From the NCBI GenBank assembly GCA_002412765.1, contig DHVR01000023.1:3783-67782 (forward strand): a DNA stretch of 64,000 bases. The letters are read 5' to 3'. How positions within the stretch are numbered: position 1 is the stretch's first letter; the number at the start of each line of letters is the position of its first letter. Origin of the DNA: Leptolinea sp. UBA5203 (GTDB taxonomy: Bacteria > Chloroflexota > Anaerolineae > Anaerolineales > Anaerolineaceae). Positions 34,811-44,652 of the stretch are shown one piece after another. The notes beneath the pieces are model-generated. The model saw only the letters and a program-made list of their open reading frames with translations, was not told the origin of the DNA and searched no databases. A program made the translations under genes and the position numbers.

Positions 34811-35260
34811 ATGAAACGTCCAATCATAGTATGGCTTTTGTTCCTTGGACTTGTATTTTTAGGTTTCGGCGGCTTATACGGCGGGATCAGTATGCTGCTG
34901 GATCCTAGCGGCGTTCTGCTGTCCATGGATACAGTCCTTCCTCAATTGGGTATACCCAATTATATTCTCCCTGGGTTATTTTTAATTTCAGTCATGGGCA
35001 TCTGGCCCTTGTTCCTGGTCTATGCTTTATTTACAAAACCGGCCTGGCCTTTTCTGGCAGGCATCTCAACCTGGAACCAAATCCATTGGGCATGGACAGC
35101 AACAGGGTTAACAGCGCTAATCCTTTTCATTTGGCTGTTCATCCAGGGTATGTTGATTGGATTCATCTGGCCCATTCAATACATCACCGGTTTCAACGGA
35201 GCCTTCATTCTGCTGCTTCTCATTCTTCCCCCGATTAGAAATCACTTTGTAACCGAATGA
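34811..35260 (+). CDS. Small integral membrane protein, unknown function
   Basis: 149 aa with about four hydrophobic segments (roughly 5-28, 52-76, 95-118, 122-140). It begins 36 bp after the response regulator with AAGGAGTAACCCTC before the ATG, so it is probably co-transcribed and may be a target or partner of the two-component system. No family recognised. Confidence 0.75.
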   Translation: MKRPIIVWLLFLGLVFLGFGGLYGGISMLLDPSGVLLSMDTVLPQLGIPNYILPGLFLISVMGIWPLFLVYALFTKPAWPFLAGISTWNQIHWAWTATGLTALILFIWLFIQGMLIGFIWPIQYITGFNGAFILLLLILPPIRNHFVTE

Positions 35261-35267
35261 TTTATAC

Positions 35268-35297
35268 CCCTGACGGATTCCTGTCAGGGATTTTTTT
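35268..35297 (+). terminator. Intrinsic terminator after the response regulator operon
   Basis: CCCTGAC and GTCAGGG pair (35268-35274, 35283-35289) and are followed by ATTTTTTT. Confidence 0.85.
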
Positions 35298-35433
35298 ATT
35301 ACCGAGGAATAAATTGGTTTGGATAGCCTGTCATTTCATGGAAACAAATCTGCTGGTTTTATGCTAGGATAGGTACAGATTTAACTTGTATATTTCTTAT
35401 GATTTAAGTGGTTTTATCAAGAGGATATAGACG

Positions 35434-35874
35434 ATGAAAAAATGGTCATGGTTGCTTTTGGGTGGTCTGGGGGTTCTCTGCTTGGGGTTTGGCGCTCTTC
35501 AATTGGTACCTTATGGACGTAAACATACCAACCCGCCAGTCGTTCAGGAACCTCAGTGGAACACTCCTGAAACCAGGGCCCTTGCGCAGCGTACCTGCTT
35601 TGACTGCCATAGTAATGAGACTGTCTGGCCATGGTACAGCAATGTGGCACCGGTCTCCTGGTTGATCCAACGTGATGTGGAAGAAGGTCGATCACGGCTC
35701 AACTTCTCGGAGTGGAACGAACATCAAAACACCAAGATGGACTTAATCGCACCTGGCGTTATTCAAGCCGGAATTATGCCCCCAACCCAATACCTCACCC
35801 TTCATCCCGAAGCCAATCTTTCGGAAGAAGAGAAACTAACCTTAATGGATGGCTTCAGCCAATCCTTAAAATAA
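35434..35874 (+). CDS. Haem-binding-domain protein (single-haem cytochrome-like)
   Basis: 146 aa. One N-terminal membrane anchor (about 4-24). A CFDCHSNET motif (CxxCH) attaches one haem c, and is followed by WPWYSNVAPVSWLIQRDV, the signature of the Haem_bd family. MPPTQYL near the C-terminus could give the distal Met ligand. Such proteins face the outside of the membrane and often accompany redox enzymes. None is adjacent here. Confidence 0.87.
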   Translation: MKKWSWLLLGGLGVLCLGFGALQLVPYGRKHTNPPVVQEPQWNTPETRALAQRTCFDCHSNETVWPWYSNVAPVSWLIQRDVEEGRSRLNFSEWNEHQNTKMDLIAPGVIQAGIMPPTQYLTLHPEANLSEEEKLTLMDGFSQSLK

Positions 35875-35996
35875 AATATATCGCTTATAGCCCAAAAACA
35901 GCAAAAATAAATCCCTTAATATTCAGCTATTCCTGTTCTTTTCCTAGCTATCGTCTATAATTGGGAAATATTTTAAGCCCGACAAGAGGAAAGCCA

Positions 35997-37118
35997 ATGA
36001 ATATTGAAATCAAAGAAGTACACAACCGGAAAGAGCTAAGAAAATTCATTCGCTTTCCTCATACCCTGTATGTCGGAAATCCCTATTGGGTACCCGCTCT
36101 CGACTTTGATGAAATCAATACCCTAAGCCCGGAGAAAAATCCGGCTTACGAACATTGTGAAGCGAAACTATGGCTGGCCTATCGCGGGAACGTCCTGGTT
36201 GGGCGAATTGCCGGTATTCTAAACCATTTGCATTTGGAAAAATGGGGACAAAAATACGTCCGCTTTGGCTGGATTGACTTCATTGATGATGAAGAAGTCT
36301 CGGCAGCGCTGCTAAACACCGTGGAAAACTGGGCCAAAGAAAAAGGCATGCTGGGGGTACATGGTCCGCTGGGCTTTACTGACCTGGATCGTGAAGGGCT
36401 GCTCATCGAAGGATTTGATCAGCTGGGCACGATGGCTACCCTATATAATCATCCCTATTATCCAGTCCAACTGGAAAAACTTGGCTACATAAAAGATATT
36501 GATTGGATGGAGTATCAGTTCCCGGTTCCCAATCCTCCCAATGAAACCATTCAACGCATGGCGGAAATCTCCCTGCGCCGGAACAACTTAAAATTGGTGT
36601 CCTTTCATAAAAAGAAACTTTTACTTCGCCATGCCAAAGAACTTTTCGAATTGCTGGATGAAGAATACAAACATCTTTATGGTACTGTTCCCTTAACTGA
36701 CAAACAAATCGATGCCTATATTGAACAATACTTGGGTTTTGTTAAGCCGGAATTTGTGCCGGTGGTAATGGATGAAAACAATAAAATGGTCGCCTTCGGC
36801 ATCGTCATGTTCTCCCTTTCGCATGCCCTGCAAAAATCACGCGGCAGCTTGTTTCCTTTTGGCTTTATTCATCTAATCCAAGCCCTGTGGAAAAATGATC
36901 GTGCAGATTTGTACCTGGTTGCAGTCAAATCTGAATATCAGGGCAAAGGCGTCAATGCCATCCTGATGAACCAAATCAATAAAGTCCTCATTCAAAATGG
37001 CATAAAGTTGGTGGAATCCAACCCTGAGCTGGAAAATAATGCCAATGTGCAAAGTCAATGGAAATTCTTTGAAAAACGCCAGCACCGCCGCCGGCGCTGC
37101 TACATCAAAACGTTGTAG
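35997..37118 (+). CDS. GNAT-like acyltransferase, large (about 373 aa)
   Basis: A cytoplasmic protein with a C-terminal GNAT-like domain (VKSEYQGKGVNAILMNQINK resembles the acetyl-CoA loop). The N-terminal half is characteristic of a conserved but unnamed family (RKFIRFPHTLYVGNPYWVP; GPLGFTDLDREGLLIEGF). A TTG at 35961 opens the frame; the ATG at 35997 has AAGAGGAAAG upstream and is preferred. Substrate unknown. Confidence 0.8.
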   Translation: MNIEIKEVHNRKELRKFIRFPHTLYVGNPYWVPALDFDEINTLSPEKNPAYEHCEAKLWLAYRGNVLVGRIAGILNHLHLEKWGQKYVRFGWIDFIDDEEVSAALLNTVENWAKEKGMLGVHGPLGFTDLDREGLLIEGFDQLGTMATLYNHPYYPVQLEKLGYIKDIDWMEYQFPVPNPPNETIQRMAEISLRRNNLKLVSFHKKKLLLRHAKELFELLDEEYKHLYGTVPLTDKQIDAYIEQYLGFVKPEFVPVVMDENNKMVAFGIVMFSLSHALQKSRGSLFPFGFIHLIQALWKNDRADLYLVAVKSEYQGKGVNAILMNQINKVLIQNGIKLVESNPELENNANVQSQWKFFEKRQHRRRRCYIKTL

Positions 37119-37143
37119 CACATTCATTTCTACTTAAAAAACA

Positions 37144-37180
37144 AGACCCCACCAAATTACTGAGTGGGGCCTTCTTTTTT
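37144..37180. terminator. Bidirectional terminator between convergent genes
   Basis: CCCCAC and GTGGGG (37147-37152, 37164-37169) pair, with extra flanking pairs. TTCTTTTTT follows on the plus strand and an A-rich run (AAAAAAC) precedes the stem, giving T residues on the minus strand. Confidence 0.8.
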
Positions 37181-37188
37181 ATTAGATA

Positions 37189-37728
37189 CTACATTTCTTC
37201 GCGGAAGATTAAACCATATTTCTTGCGTGCTGCCAACCAGGCTTTACGCAGGGTCTCATACACATCATTTGGCTGAGGGATATTGCGCAGGATCACCATG
37301 GGTGCGGAAGCATCCGCCCCGGTAATGGTGATATCCCCTAGACCCATCATGCGCTCCCCCACCGTTTGCTTGAGATCAATATCCTGCACGCGAATGAGTT
37401 CAAAGTTTTCCACATCCTTGCCAATCAAACCATGCACAATTTTGATCCGTTCGCTGGTCAAAGTATAGAATTCCACCAACGAAAGGAAAGGTCTTCCCTG
37501 CCAGAGCACCACTTCTTCATCCAAGAGAGGCTCAGTTTTACCGGCTTGTTTCAATGGTTCTGTTGCGGGTTCGAGCAATTCGTTCACCGTTTCCAGGATA
37601 CCTTCTGTGAGATGATCCACCAGCTTGGTCTGGTCTTCCGTGGAAATACTGGACAGGGAAACGCCGCTTTGGGCAATGGCTTTCCATAAACTACTTTTGA
37701 TTTGAGCTTGAGTTTTCTCGATTGACAT
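37189..37728 (-). CDS. Bacterial PH-domain protein
   Basis: About 179 aa. The C-terminal part (about 70-175) looks like a YdbS/bPH_2 domain: VVLWQGRPFLSLVEFYTLTS, then ERIKIVHGLIGKDVENFELI and VQDIDLKQTVGERMMGLGDI. The N-terminal part is helical. A GTG at 37743 opens the frame; ATG 37728 follows GAGGAG and is preferred. Such domains are usually membrane-associated adaptors. No partner gene is adjacent. Confidence 0.8.
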   Translation of the reverse strand: MSIEKTQAQIKSSLWKAIAQSGVSLSSISTEDQTKLVDHLTEGILETVNELLEPATEPLKQAGKTEPLLDEEVVLWQGRPFLSLVEFYTLTSERIKIVHGLIGKDVENFELIRVQDIDLKQTVGERMMGLGDITITGADASAPMVILRNIPQPNDVYETLRKAWLAARKKYGLIFREEM

Positions 37729-37974
37729 GGAACATCTCCTCACAGATCATAAGGTTGATTTTCTTTGAGTCTATCAGACATTGGGGGGAATGACAACATG
37801 GGGACTGACAAAATCGTCAACATTGAAAACCAAATCTTCTGAATGAAAAAACAATGGTACACTGGCTTATAATATGATCATTAGTACTTTATCTATTGGT
37901 TTGAATATTGCCTTTTTTTCGCAAGAATCTTTTGGGGAATAAATTTCTTTATATACCAGAAATGGAGTACATCA

Positions 37975-38790
37975 ATGTCAGATATCAGACGGTTTAGCCC
38001 TGATGAAATTTCAATAAAACGAGTTATAAGTGGAATGAGAAATCGAATAAATGATATTCCCCATACAGCGGCATGGTATCTTCAGTCATATTCATTTGAA
38101 AACAGAAAAAAAATAAAAAGTTATAAGAACTGCCACATAGGCGAGCGGTGTTTCATCATAGCCAATGGCCCAAGTTTATCAACAATGAACTTAGATCTTT
38201 TATCAAACGAAATCTCTTTTGGATTAAATCGAATCTACCTGAATTTTGAAAACTCATCATTTCGTCCAACTTATTATGTGGCTGCCAATGAGTTAGTTGT
38301 CGGGCAATTTCAAGAAGATATCTCAAAATTGAATATGCCAAAATTTCTAAATTGGAATAAGCGCTCTGGCTTTAAGACCAATGATCCAAATATAATTTTT
38401 ATCAAACCGAAATTAGTTGTTAATGATTATTTTGAAAAAGATTTAACCCATCCATTCGTTTTTGGCGGCACGGTTACTTTTGTAACCCTGCAATTAGCAT
38501 ACTATATGGGCTTTCAAACCGTTATTCTCTTGGGTTTAGACCACAACTATGTAGAAAAAGGCATACCAAATCAACAAGAAACCCGCAACCAAACTCAAGA
38601 TAAAAGTCATTTCCATCCAAATTATTTTCCGAAAGGGAGTAAATGGCAATTACCCGATTTAGAACGATCAGAATTTGACTATCAAATCGCACGTGATGTT
38701 TTCGAAAAAGATGGCAGAGAAATAATAGATGCAACACCAGGTGGAAAATGCACCATATTTCAAAAAACACTATATGAATTACTGTTTTGA
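37975..38790 (+). CDS. MptE-like/DUF115 domain protein in polysaccharide island
   Basis: 271 aa. The segment GERCFIIANGPSLSTMNLDL and the later FGGTVTFVTLQLAYYMGFQT with ILLGLDHNY are typical of DUF115 (6-hydroxymethylpterin pyrophosphokinase MptE-like) proteins, a Rossmann-type fold also used by surface-glycan transferases. It starts an AT-rich stretch with a flippase gene, so a role in surface-glycan synthesis is likelier than pterin metabolism. Confidence 0.75.
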   Translation: MSDIRRFSPDEISIKRVISGMRNRINDIPHTAAWYLQSYSFENRKKIKSYKNCHIGERCFIIANGPSLSTMNLDLLSNEISFGLNRIYLNFENSSFRPTYYVAANELVVGQFQEDISKLNMPKFLNWNKRSGFKTNDPNIIFIKPKLVVNDYFEKDLTHPFVFGGTVTFVTLQLAYYMGFQTVILLGLDHNYVEKGIPNQQETRNQTQDKSHFHPNYFPKGSKWQLPDLERSEFDYQIARDVFEKDGREIIDATPGGKCTIFQKTLYELLF

Positions 38791-38858
38791 AATAAGAAAT
38801 AATTCTTGTTTATAACAAATATGTAGTATTGGTAATACTGATGGTGAATTGATCTTTC

Positions 38859-40289
38859 TTGTTGAAAAATCCAAACCAAAATTCTATTGTGATTAACATC
38901 AAAAATAAAAACATTGACAAGCTTAGGTTAATTTCACGAACTTGGATGAGTTCTAACAAGTATATTGTTTATAAATTTCTTGGAAACCAAAGAACCCTTT
39001 TTATGAAAATATCAAAAACCTCAAAAGATCTGATCGGGAAATCATTCCTTTATTTCTTCTCTATTGGAATCAATAGAGGAATGCCATTAATCCTAACCCC
39101 CTTATTAACAGTCGTATTGACCCCATCGGATTACGGTTACCTTGGAATCGCAACAATAATTGTTAGCCTATTAAGAATAGTCATTGGATTCAATCCTTCT
39201 TTGTTCCTGATTACAAAGTACTTTACTTTGTCGAAAGATCAACTTTCAAAATACTACACAAATATTTTTGCAGTCATTTTTCTTACCTTTTTAGTTGTGA
39301 TGTCAATTTTCACTTTAACTGTGAGTGTTTTATTTGCTCGCTACAAATTGGATTTCCTTCTTTTACTAATTCTTTCATTAACATCAGCATTCATGGTTGT
39401 AGAATCATTGATCCTTGTTCAATTCCAGATGGAAAAAAAGGCGAAGAGTTTTCTAAAATATAGTTTGATTTCTTCTGGTTTACAATTGTGTCTTATTCTT
39501 GTTAGTGTTGTGATATTAAAATTAGGGTGGAAAGGTAAATTATTTGCCGACCTATTATCAGAATTAATCATATTCTTTGTTTTAATTCAATACTTGATTA
39601 AATCAAACCTAATCAGTCGTGAAGTTTCTAAATCATACTTGAAAGGTTTTGTGTCTTTCTCATTGCCCCTTTTACCCCATTCAACAAGTATTTGGATAAT
39701 GAATTTTATCGATAGGTTCATATTAGGACAATTCGTTGGTATCTCGGAAGTTGGGCAGTATACAGTTGCATATAATTTTGGTTTAGGATTAAGTTTGTTA
39801 TTTGATGCACTTCAAAGAGTATGGCAACCATATTTCTATGAATATATACAGAAAGAAGATTCGATAATCAAAGCTAAAATTGTTAAACTAACCTGGATTT
39901 ATTATTTTCTTTCATTTGTTGTTTTTGGAATTCTGCAATTACTGGTAGTTACTTTATTTCCATTGATTATTGGCAAAAGTTTTGAAAAAGCGATGGTATA
40001 TTTACCTTTGATATTTCTCGGTTATACATTTCAAGGAATGTACAGAGGAATTGCCAGTTATTTGTATTATCTAAATAAAACTACATTGCTTATGACGATA
40101 ACTGTCTCAAGTGCAATTATGAATATTGTTCTAGATGTTGTACTGATTAAACAAAACGGCACAATTGGAGCAGCTCAAGCAACTTGCATTACTTATATAA
40201 TCAGCTTTTTAGCTGTTCAGCTTGCTGTATTAAAAATATATGATATGCCTTGGTTTTCATTTTCAAAAATATTGAAAAAAAGCAAGTAA
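38859..40289 (+). CDS. Oligosaccharide flippase (Wzx/MATE-like)
   Basis: An integral membrane protein of up to 476 aa with about 12-14 hydrophobic segments. The core begins at GKSFLYFFSIGINRGMPLIL and includes TPSDYGYLGIATII and FIDRFILGQFVGISEVGQY, the usual pattern of polysaccharide exporters. The frame opens with TTG at 38859. The 48 residues before the ATG at 39003 are hydrophilic and unlike the family, so 39003 may be the true start; neither has a clear ribosome site. Very AT-rich codon use suggests acquisition. Confidence 0.85.
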   Translation: MLKNPNQNSIVINIKNKNIDKLRLISRTWMSSNKYIVYKFLGNQRTLFMKISKTSKDLIGKSFLYFFSIGINRGMPLILTPLLTVVLTPSDYGYLGIATIIVSLLRIVIGFNPSLFLITKYFTLSKDQLSKYYTNIFAVIFLTFLVVMSIFTLTVSVLFARYKLDFLLLLILSLTSAFMVVESLILVQFQMEKKAKSFLKYSLISSGLQLCLILVSVVILKLGWKGKLFADLLSELIIFFVLIQYLIKSNLISREVSKSYLKGFVSFSLPLLPHSTSIWIMNFIDRFILGQFVGISEVGQYTVAYNFGLGLSLLFDALQRVWQPYFYEYIQKEDSIIKAKIVKLTWIYYFLSFVVFGILQLLVVTLFPLIIGKSFEKAMVYLPLIFLGYTFQGMYRGIASYLYYLNKTTLLMTITVSSAIMNIVLDVVLIKQNGTIGAAQATCITYIISFLAVQLAVLKIYDMPWFSFSKILKKSK

Positions 40290-40510
40290 GACAATTAATA
40301 AACTCAAACCATGTTTTCTTCAGGGTTAAAACCTGATAGGCTAATATTGACCTTTACTCATAAATAAAGTTTGATAAATAATGAGGACCATTCCATTAAT
40401 GAATTGTATGATAAAATTTTATCTTCCAAATACATCACCATTTTTACTACTATATTAATACCTAATACAAATATTTTTTCAATTTTTTTGAATTGAAAAA
40501 GTATAAATCT

Positions 40511-40540
40511 ATCTTACAAAATTTATAAGATTTTTTTTTT
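40511..40540 (+). terminator. Intrinsic terminator after the flippase gene
   Basis: ATCTTA and TAAGAT pair (40511-40516, 40526-40531), followed by ten T residues. An AT-only stem (TTTTTCAATT/AATTGAAAAA) lies just before it. The 40290-40646 gap shows nothing else. Confidence 0.7.
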
Positions 40541-40646
40541 GAAACCTGGAAGGTATGGGGGGTATAAAATTACTTTTATGTAGGTAATTGATCCTAATTT
40601 GGACTAAATTTCTATTCTAAAATATAAATTTCAGAAAAGGATTTAT

Positions 40647-41561
40647 ATGACATCAGGAACTATCACAAAAACACAAATCCATCCAAAACTCAAAATCCTA
40701 TTCCTTTTTTCAATCACGTTACTAGTATTCCTGATCATATATTTTTTTCTTCCAGTCCGTACGCATTGGATAGAAATTTACCGTCCCGCAACACTAAGGA
40801 TACTAAGTGGAAGAAATCCGTATGATGGCATAAATTTTTTTAACCCTCCTTGGGCGTTAATTCCATTGATACCTATTGCAATTCTTCCTGAAAAGTTAGG
40901 CAATGCAATTCTTGGAACAATAACATTATTCTCTTTTGGTTACACTGCATTCAAGCTTGGTGCGAAGCCTTTAACCATATTTTTCTTCCTGACATCACCA
41001 ATAACTTTATACAATTTGATTCAGGTTAATGTAGATTGGTTAATTCCCTGGGGTTTATTATTGCCACCTCAAATTGGATTGTTCTTCATATTAATCAAAC
41101 CACAATTAGGTGCGTTTTTAGCTTTGTATTGGTTTTATGATTCATGGAAAAAAGGTGGTATTCGATTGGTATTCTAAGTATTTATTCCTGTCTGTCTTTG
41201 TTTTATTTTATCTTTAGTAGTATTTGGAAATTACATTCAAAAGGCAACATTGGTTTTCCATGATCCCAGCTTTACCTTTTGGCCAGTTTCAGTTTCAATT
41301 GGTCTTGTTATTTTAGTTTTAGCTTTTAGAATGAAAAATGGTGCTCTTTCTATAAGTGCAGCACCCTTGTTAACTCCTTATATTCAACCATATTCACTTC
41401 CTCTGGCAATTTATGGCCTTCTTCCAGATCAAGTACTCGCAAATACATTTATTCTCGGACTTTGGTTCATATTCTTTGATCCATCAAGACAATATATATT
41501 CCAGCGATTGATTGAACCAGTTATTAATTTATTTTTTTCCTTATATAAAATCGTTTCATAG
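40647..41561 (+). pseudogene. Membrane protein gene interrupted by one in-frame TAA
   Basis: Two open segments, 40647-41177 (176 codons) and 41178-41561, lie in the same frame and are separated only by TAA at 41175-41177. The joined product (about 304 aa) would be a polytopic membrane protein. WYDSW-like and hydrophobic helices continue smoothly across the stop, with VFIPVCLCFILSLVVFG next. The first half contains PATLRILSGRNPYDGINFF and PPWALIPLIPIAIL, reminiscent of membrane glycosyltransferases of the GT87/DUF2029 kind. A nonsense mutation, a sequencing error or readthrough could explain it. Confidence 0.75.
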
Positions 41562-41685
41562 ATATCAGTTTAACGTCATTAATTTTTTTTAAATTGGCTA
41601 AGGTTGTTTTGTATTTTCTTAATTAAATTTCTTACATTTCGATGTTCGAAATCATTCTACTAATAAATCACCCTCCTTCTCCCCC

Positions 41686-42174
41686 ATGCCCCTCACCCTC
41701 CGTCCCTTTACCCTTCAGGATATCCCCCTCCACCAGCAATGGTGCCAGGCCATTCATGCCGAGCGATATATGTCCCGGACTGCACCCCGCTTGTTTCTCG
41801 AACAAGGCATCATTGCATCGCCCCTCTTTTTCTGGTCGATTATTTTAGTGGACGGACTGGAAACTGGCACGCTATGGTTGGAAAAAGCACAGCCCGCAGA
41901 TAAGACGGCCACCCTGGGTATTCTACTGGGTGCCACTGCTCAATTCGGACGCGGCATCGGCCAGCAAGCCATTCCTTTGGGCATCCAACAGGCTGCCAGT
42001 CAGCTTTCATTCCACATGGTCACTTTAAACGTCAGGCAATCGAACTTGCGCGCGATTGCCTGTTATCAAAAATGTGGTTTTCAAATTGTTAAAGAAGGCA
42101 GGAAGGTCATCTCACCCCAGGAGAGTATTCCCTTTTATGAAATGCAGCTGCAGTTCAACCCTCAATCCGGTTGA
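41686..42174 (+). CDS. GNAT-family N-acetyltransferase
   Basis: 162 aa. GNAT motifs: the acetyl-CoA loop FGRGIGQQAIPLGIQ and the C-terminal LNVRQSNLRAIACYQKCGF. RimJ/RimL-like small-molecule or peptide acetyltransferase; substrate unknown. The last 13 bp overlap the convergent flavoprotein gene. Base composition returns to the genome norm here after the AT-rich island. Confidence 0.85.
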   Translation: MPLTLRPFTLQDIPLHQQWCQAIHAERYMSRTAPRLFLEQGIIASPLFFWSIILVDGLETGTLWLEKAQPADKTATLGILLGATAQFGRGIGQQAIPLGIQQAASQLSFHMVTLNVRQSNLRAIACYQKCGFQIVKEGRKVISPQESIPFYEMQLQFNPQSG

Positions 42175-42830
42175 TAGGGTCTGGCAAAACGGTCTTTATA
42201 GGCGTTATTGGCTTTGAGTTGGCTATTCCAATTGCCGTCAAATACCCCAAATTTCGCCAGGATCGGAAAGATTGGTCCCATAAACCCTGGTATGCGTTCC
42301 ATCCCGGCAATTTCCTTCACCAACTGCGTATCCAATCGCTTGGTTTTTCCCAGAGCAACGCCTAACATTTCCATTTTGGATAAAAGAGGCTGGATGGATT
42401 GTTCCGGCATCAACTGCATACCTTCACTGCCGCCCTTCACGATAGTACCGGCATGCGGGCAGCCCAGACGTTTTGTCAGTTTGGCAAGGTACCGTTCCAC
42501 ATAGCGGGAATGGAGGGCTTCCGGGAATCCGGAATGCACAAGAAAAGCCATGACAGGAGCATGGCTTGATCCTTTGAAGTCTTGCAGGGATTCGATAAAA
42601 CCTTTCACTTGACCCGGCATGGCATCCACATATAAAGGAAAAGCCAGCAGAATCACATCGGAAGTAGTCCAAATTTCTGTCAGATTCATCAGAGGTACCA
42701 ATCGATTCAGGTAGACCATCTGAGCCTCATTGTCAGGCACAGAGTCAAATCCTTTCATCAAAGGTATCATCATTCGGGTGGTGCTGCTTTTTTGTCCCCG
42801 AGGGGAACCATTAATGACGGTTAATTTCAT
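42162..42830 (-). CDS. NAD(P)H-dependent FMN-reductase-like flavoprotein
   Basis: About 222 aa, flavodoxin-like fold. The FMN phosphate loop is VINGSPRGQKSSTTR, and LLAFPLYVDAMPGQVKGFIE matches the isoalloxazine-binding part. GTG 42833 also opens the frame, but ATG 42830 fits GGAGG better. It overlaps the upstream flavodoxin-like gene by about 20 bp, so the two are translationally coupled. Confidence 0.88.
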   Translation of the reverse strand: MKLTVINGSPRGQKSSTTRMMIPLMKGFDSVPDNEAQMVYLNRLVPLMNLTEIWTTSDVILLAFPLYVDAMPGQVKGFIESLQDFKGSSHAPVMAFLVHSGFPEALHSRYVERYLAKLTKRLGCPHAGTIVKGGSEGMQLMPEQSIQPLLSKMEMLGVALGKTKRLDTQLVKEIAGMERIPGFMGPIFPILAKFGVFDGNWNSQLKANNAYKDRFARPYQPD

Positions 42831-43359
42831 CACACACCTCCTGCATGTCCTCGTCTGTGGTAAAGGTAAATTGAAGTGTGGTCTTCATGTTCCTGGCTAC
42901 ACGTTCAAATAGATCGCGGACAATTTCGATGTCCTCTGCATCCGTATCAGTTTCTTTATCCAGCAATAGGCCCATTTTGGGATAAGCCCTATAGCGTGCC
43001 TGATGATGACATTCACCGTGATCCAGCATGATGTATGGATGCACTAGAGGAATCATGCGGTCCATGAATTGTTTCAATACGGCGCTGGGATATCCCAGGA
43101 TCAGGGGAGAAGCCAGGATTAATAAATCGGCTTTCATAATCTGACGCAAAACAGATTCCACGTCATCTTTGTGCACACATTCTCCTGGTGTCTTCACCCA
43201 GCAGGTCCAGCAACCCAAACAATGCTTGACCTGTAAATCACGCAGAATCACTTGCTTGACTGAATTTTCATGAATTTCAAGTGCGCGGCTCAATTTCTGC
43301 AAAGAAGGTTCCAATAAAGCCTGTTCTGTTGGAGACCCATTTAAAATTATTATTTCCAT
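42811..43359 (-). CDS. Flavodoxin-family NAD(P)H-dependent oxidoreductase
   Basis: 182 aa. IIILNGSPTEQALL forms the FMN loop. The cysteine pair in HCLGCWTCWVKTPGECVHKDD is typical of iron-sulfur flavoprotein-like NAD(P)H:quinone oxidoreductases. LILASPLILGYPSAVLKQFMDR follows. It forms a pair with the FMN-reductase-like gene downstream. Confidence 0.88.
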   Translation of the reverse strand: MEIIILNGSPTEQALLEPSLQKLSRALEIHENSVKQVILRDLQVKHCLGCWTCWVKTPGECVHKDDVESVLRQIMKADLLILASPLILGYPSAVLKQFMDRMIPLVHPYIMLDHGECHHQARYRAYPKMGLLLDKETDTDAEDIEIVRDLFERVARNMKTTLQFTFTTDEDMQEVCDEINRH

Positions 43360-43577
43360 TCTCTTTCCACCTATCCTATGCTCTGAATCGATCTACTTAG
43401 TAATTAGTGCCCATTGAAATCGTTACCCTCATCAGGTATACGGAAATAAGTCGTGATTGTTTCAATAATTAATAATCCAATATCCTAGCCAAATATATTA
43501 TGGCCGATGGGGCGAAAAGATTGACAACTCTTTCCGTAGATTGGATAATTATATCCAACTTTGAGAAGAGGTCTTTC

Positions 43578-44018
43578 ATGCGAAACTTCACGCGAACTTT
43601 TATTGCTGCCTGGTACTTATTGGGCTGGCTAAGCCATGTCTATCTGGCCATCTTCAACCCACAGATTTATGACGTTTTTGGTACCACGGCTTTGATTCCC
43701 GGTTATCAATCCTTTTGGCACCAGTTCATCATGCCGCATATTTCCATTTTTGCTTTCCTGCTGGCAGGTTTTGAAATCCTGGTGGGCATTTCATTAATCA
43801 ACAAAGGTCATTGGGTAAAAATCGGCCTGATTTTCTCCATTCTCTTCAATCTATTTCTGGTGCAAATGGGGTTGGGCATGGAAACGCAGGGTTTTTGGAG
43901 TGATTTTCTCATCAACCGCCTGCCCAATTTGGTTTTCATCGCCTTGCAGATTCCCCTATTTTGGGGATCCAATCCAAACACTATTCTAAAAACCTTGCGA
44001 AGTAAATTTAAGAATTAG
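43578..44018 (+). CDS. Small integral membrane protein, unknown function
   Basis: 146 aa with about four membrane segments. The frame opens at 43500, but the ATG at 43578 is preceded by GAAGAGG and starts at a plausible helix (MRNFTRTFIAAWYLLGW). Sequence features are those of DoxX-like or uncharacterised membrane proteins; I cannot assign it. Confidence 0.75.
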   Translation: MRNFTRTFIAAWYLLGWLSHVYLAIFNPQIYDVFGTTALIPGYQSFWHQFIMPHISIFAFLLAGFEILVGISLINKGHWVKIGLIFSILFNLFLVQMGLGMETQGFWSDFLINRLPNLVFIALQIPLFWGSNPNTILKTLRSKFKN

Positions 44019-44241
44019 GTGCCGTGCGATTTAGTTTTCAACGATGAATTTGACGGCAAAAATTTTTCTGTCTATACCTTATAATAGAATTGGTTGTAAA
44101 TCAGATCAAAATAGCGATATACTACAATCTATAACCTTCATCACTCGATGAAAGTCAATCGCAAGGGGTTTTTGACTTTGCATTTGGATCAATACAGTTT
44201 AGAATAAAATAAGAAATCAAACTAATATTTGGAGGGTATCA

Positions 44242-44580
44242 ATGACTGAACAATATGTACAACAACCTGAAGTAACCAGCGATGATCGCTTATGGGCTCT
44301 ATTGGCCTATCTCCTTTCCCCAATCGTACCGGTTATTATCCTTTTAATGGAAGAGAAAAAGAATCGTCCATTCTTAAAGGCGCATAACATCCAGGCTTTG
44401 GTTTGGGGCGTTGTTGGCTGGGCTATCAGCACCTTGCTTGCACCTGTTGCTTTTATCGGCTGCATCATCGGTATTGTCTATCTCATCATCACCATCATGT
44501 GGGCTCTGAAAGCCAACAAGGGTGAGTATGTTGAAATTCCCGTCATCACCAACTTCGTCAAACAACAGGGTTGGGCATAA
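44242..44580 (+). CDS. DUF4870/Tic20-like membrane protein
   Basis: 112 aa with two or three membrane helices. The N-terminal DDRLWALLAYLLSPIVPVII followed by charged FLKAHNIQALVWGVVGWAI is the DUF4870 pattern. GGAGGGTATCA precedes the ATG. A 47-bp exact copy of an internal segment occurs 4 kb downstream at 48396-48442. Confidence 0.88.
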   Translation: MTEQYVQQPEVTSDDRLWALLAYLLSPIVPVIILLMEEKKNRPFLKAHNIQALVWGVVGWAISTLLAPVAFIGCIIGIVYLIITIMWALKANKGEYVEIPVITNFVKQQGWA

Positions 44581-44601
44581 GTAATCCGCTTGCTTAATAA
44601 C

Positions 44602-44640
44602 AAAAAGGCTGTGCATAATACAGCCTTTTTGTTTGTTTTA
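44602..44640. terminator. Bidirectional terminator
   Basis: AAAAAGGCTGT and ACAGCCTTTTT pair around a 7-base loop (44602-44630). It serves the DUF4870 gene and the convergent ABC operon. Confidence 0.9.
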
Positions 44641-44652
44641 TTGCAGATTTAT

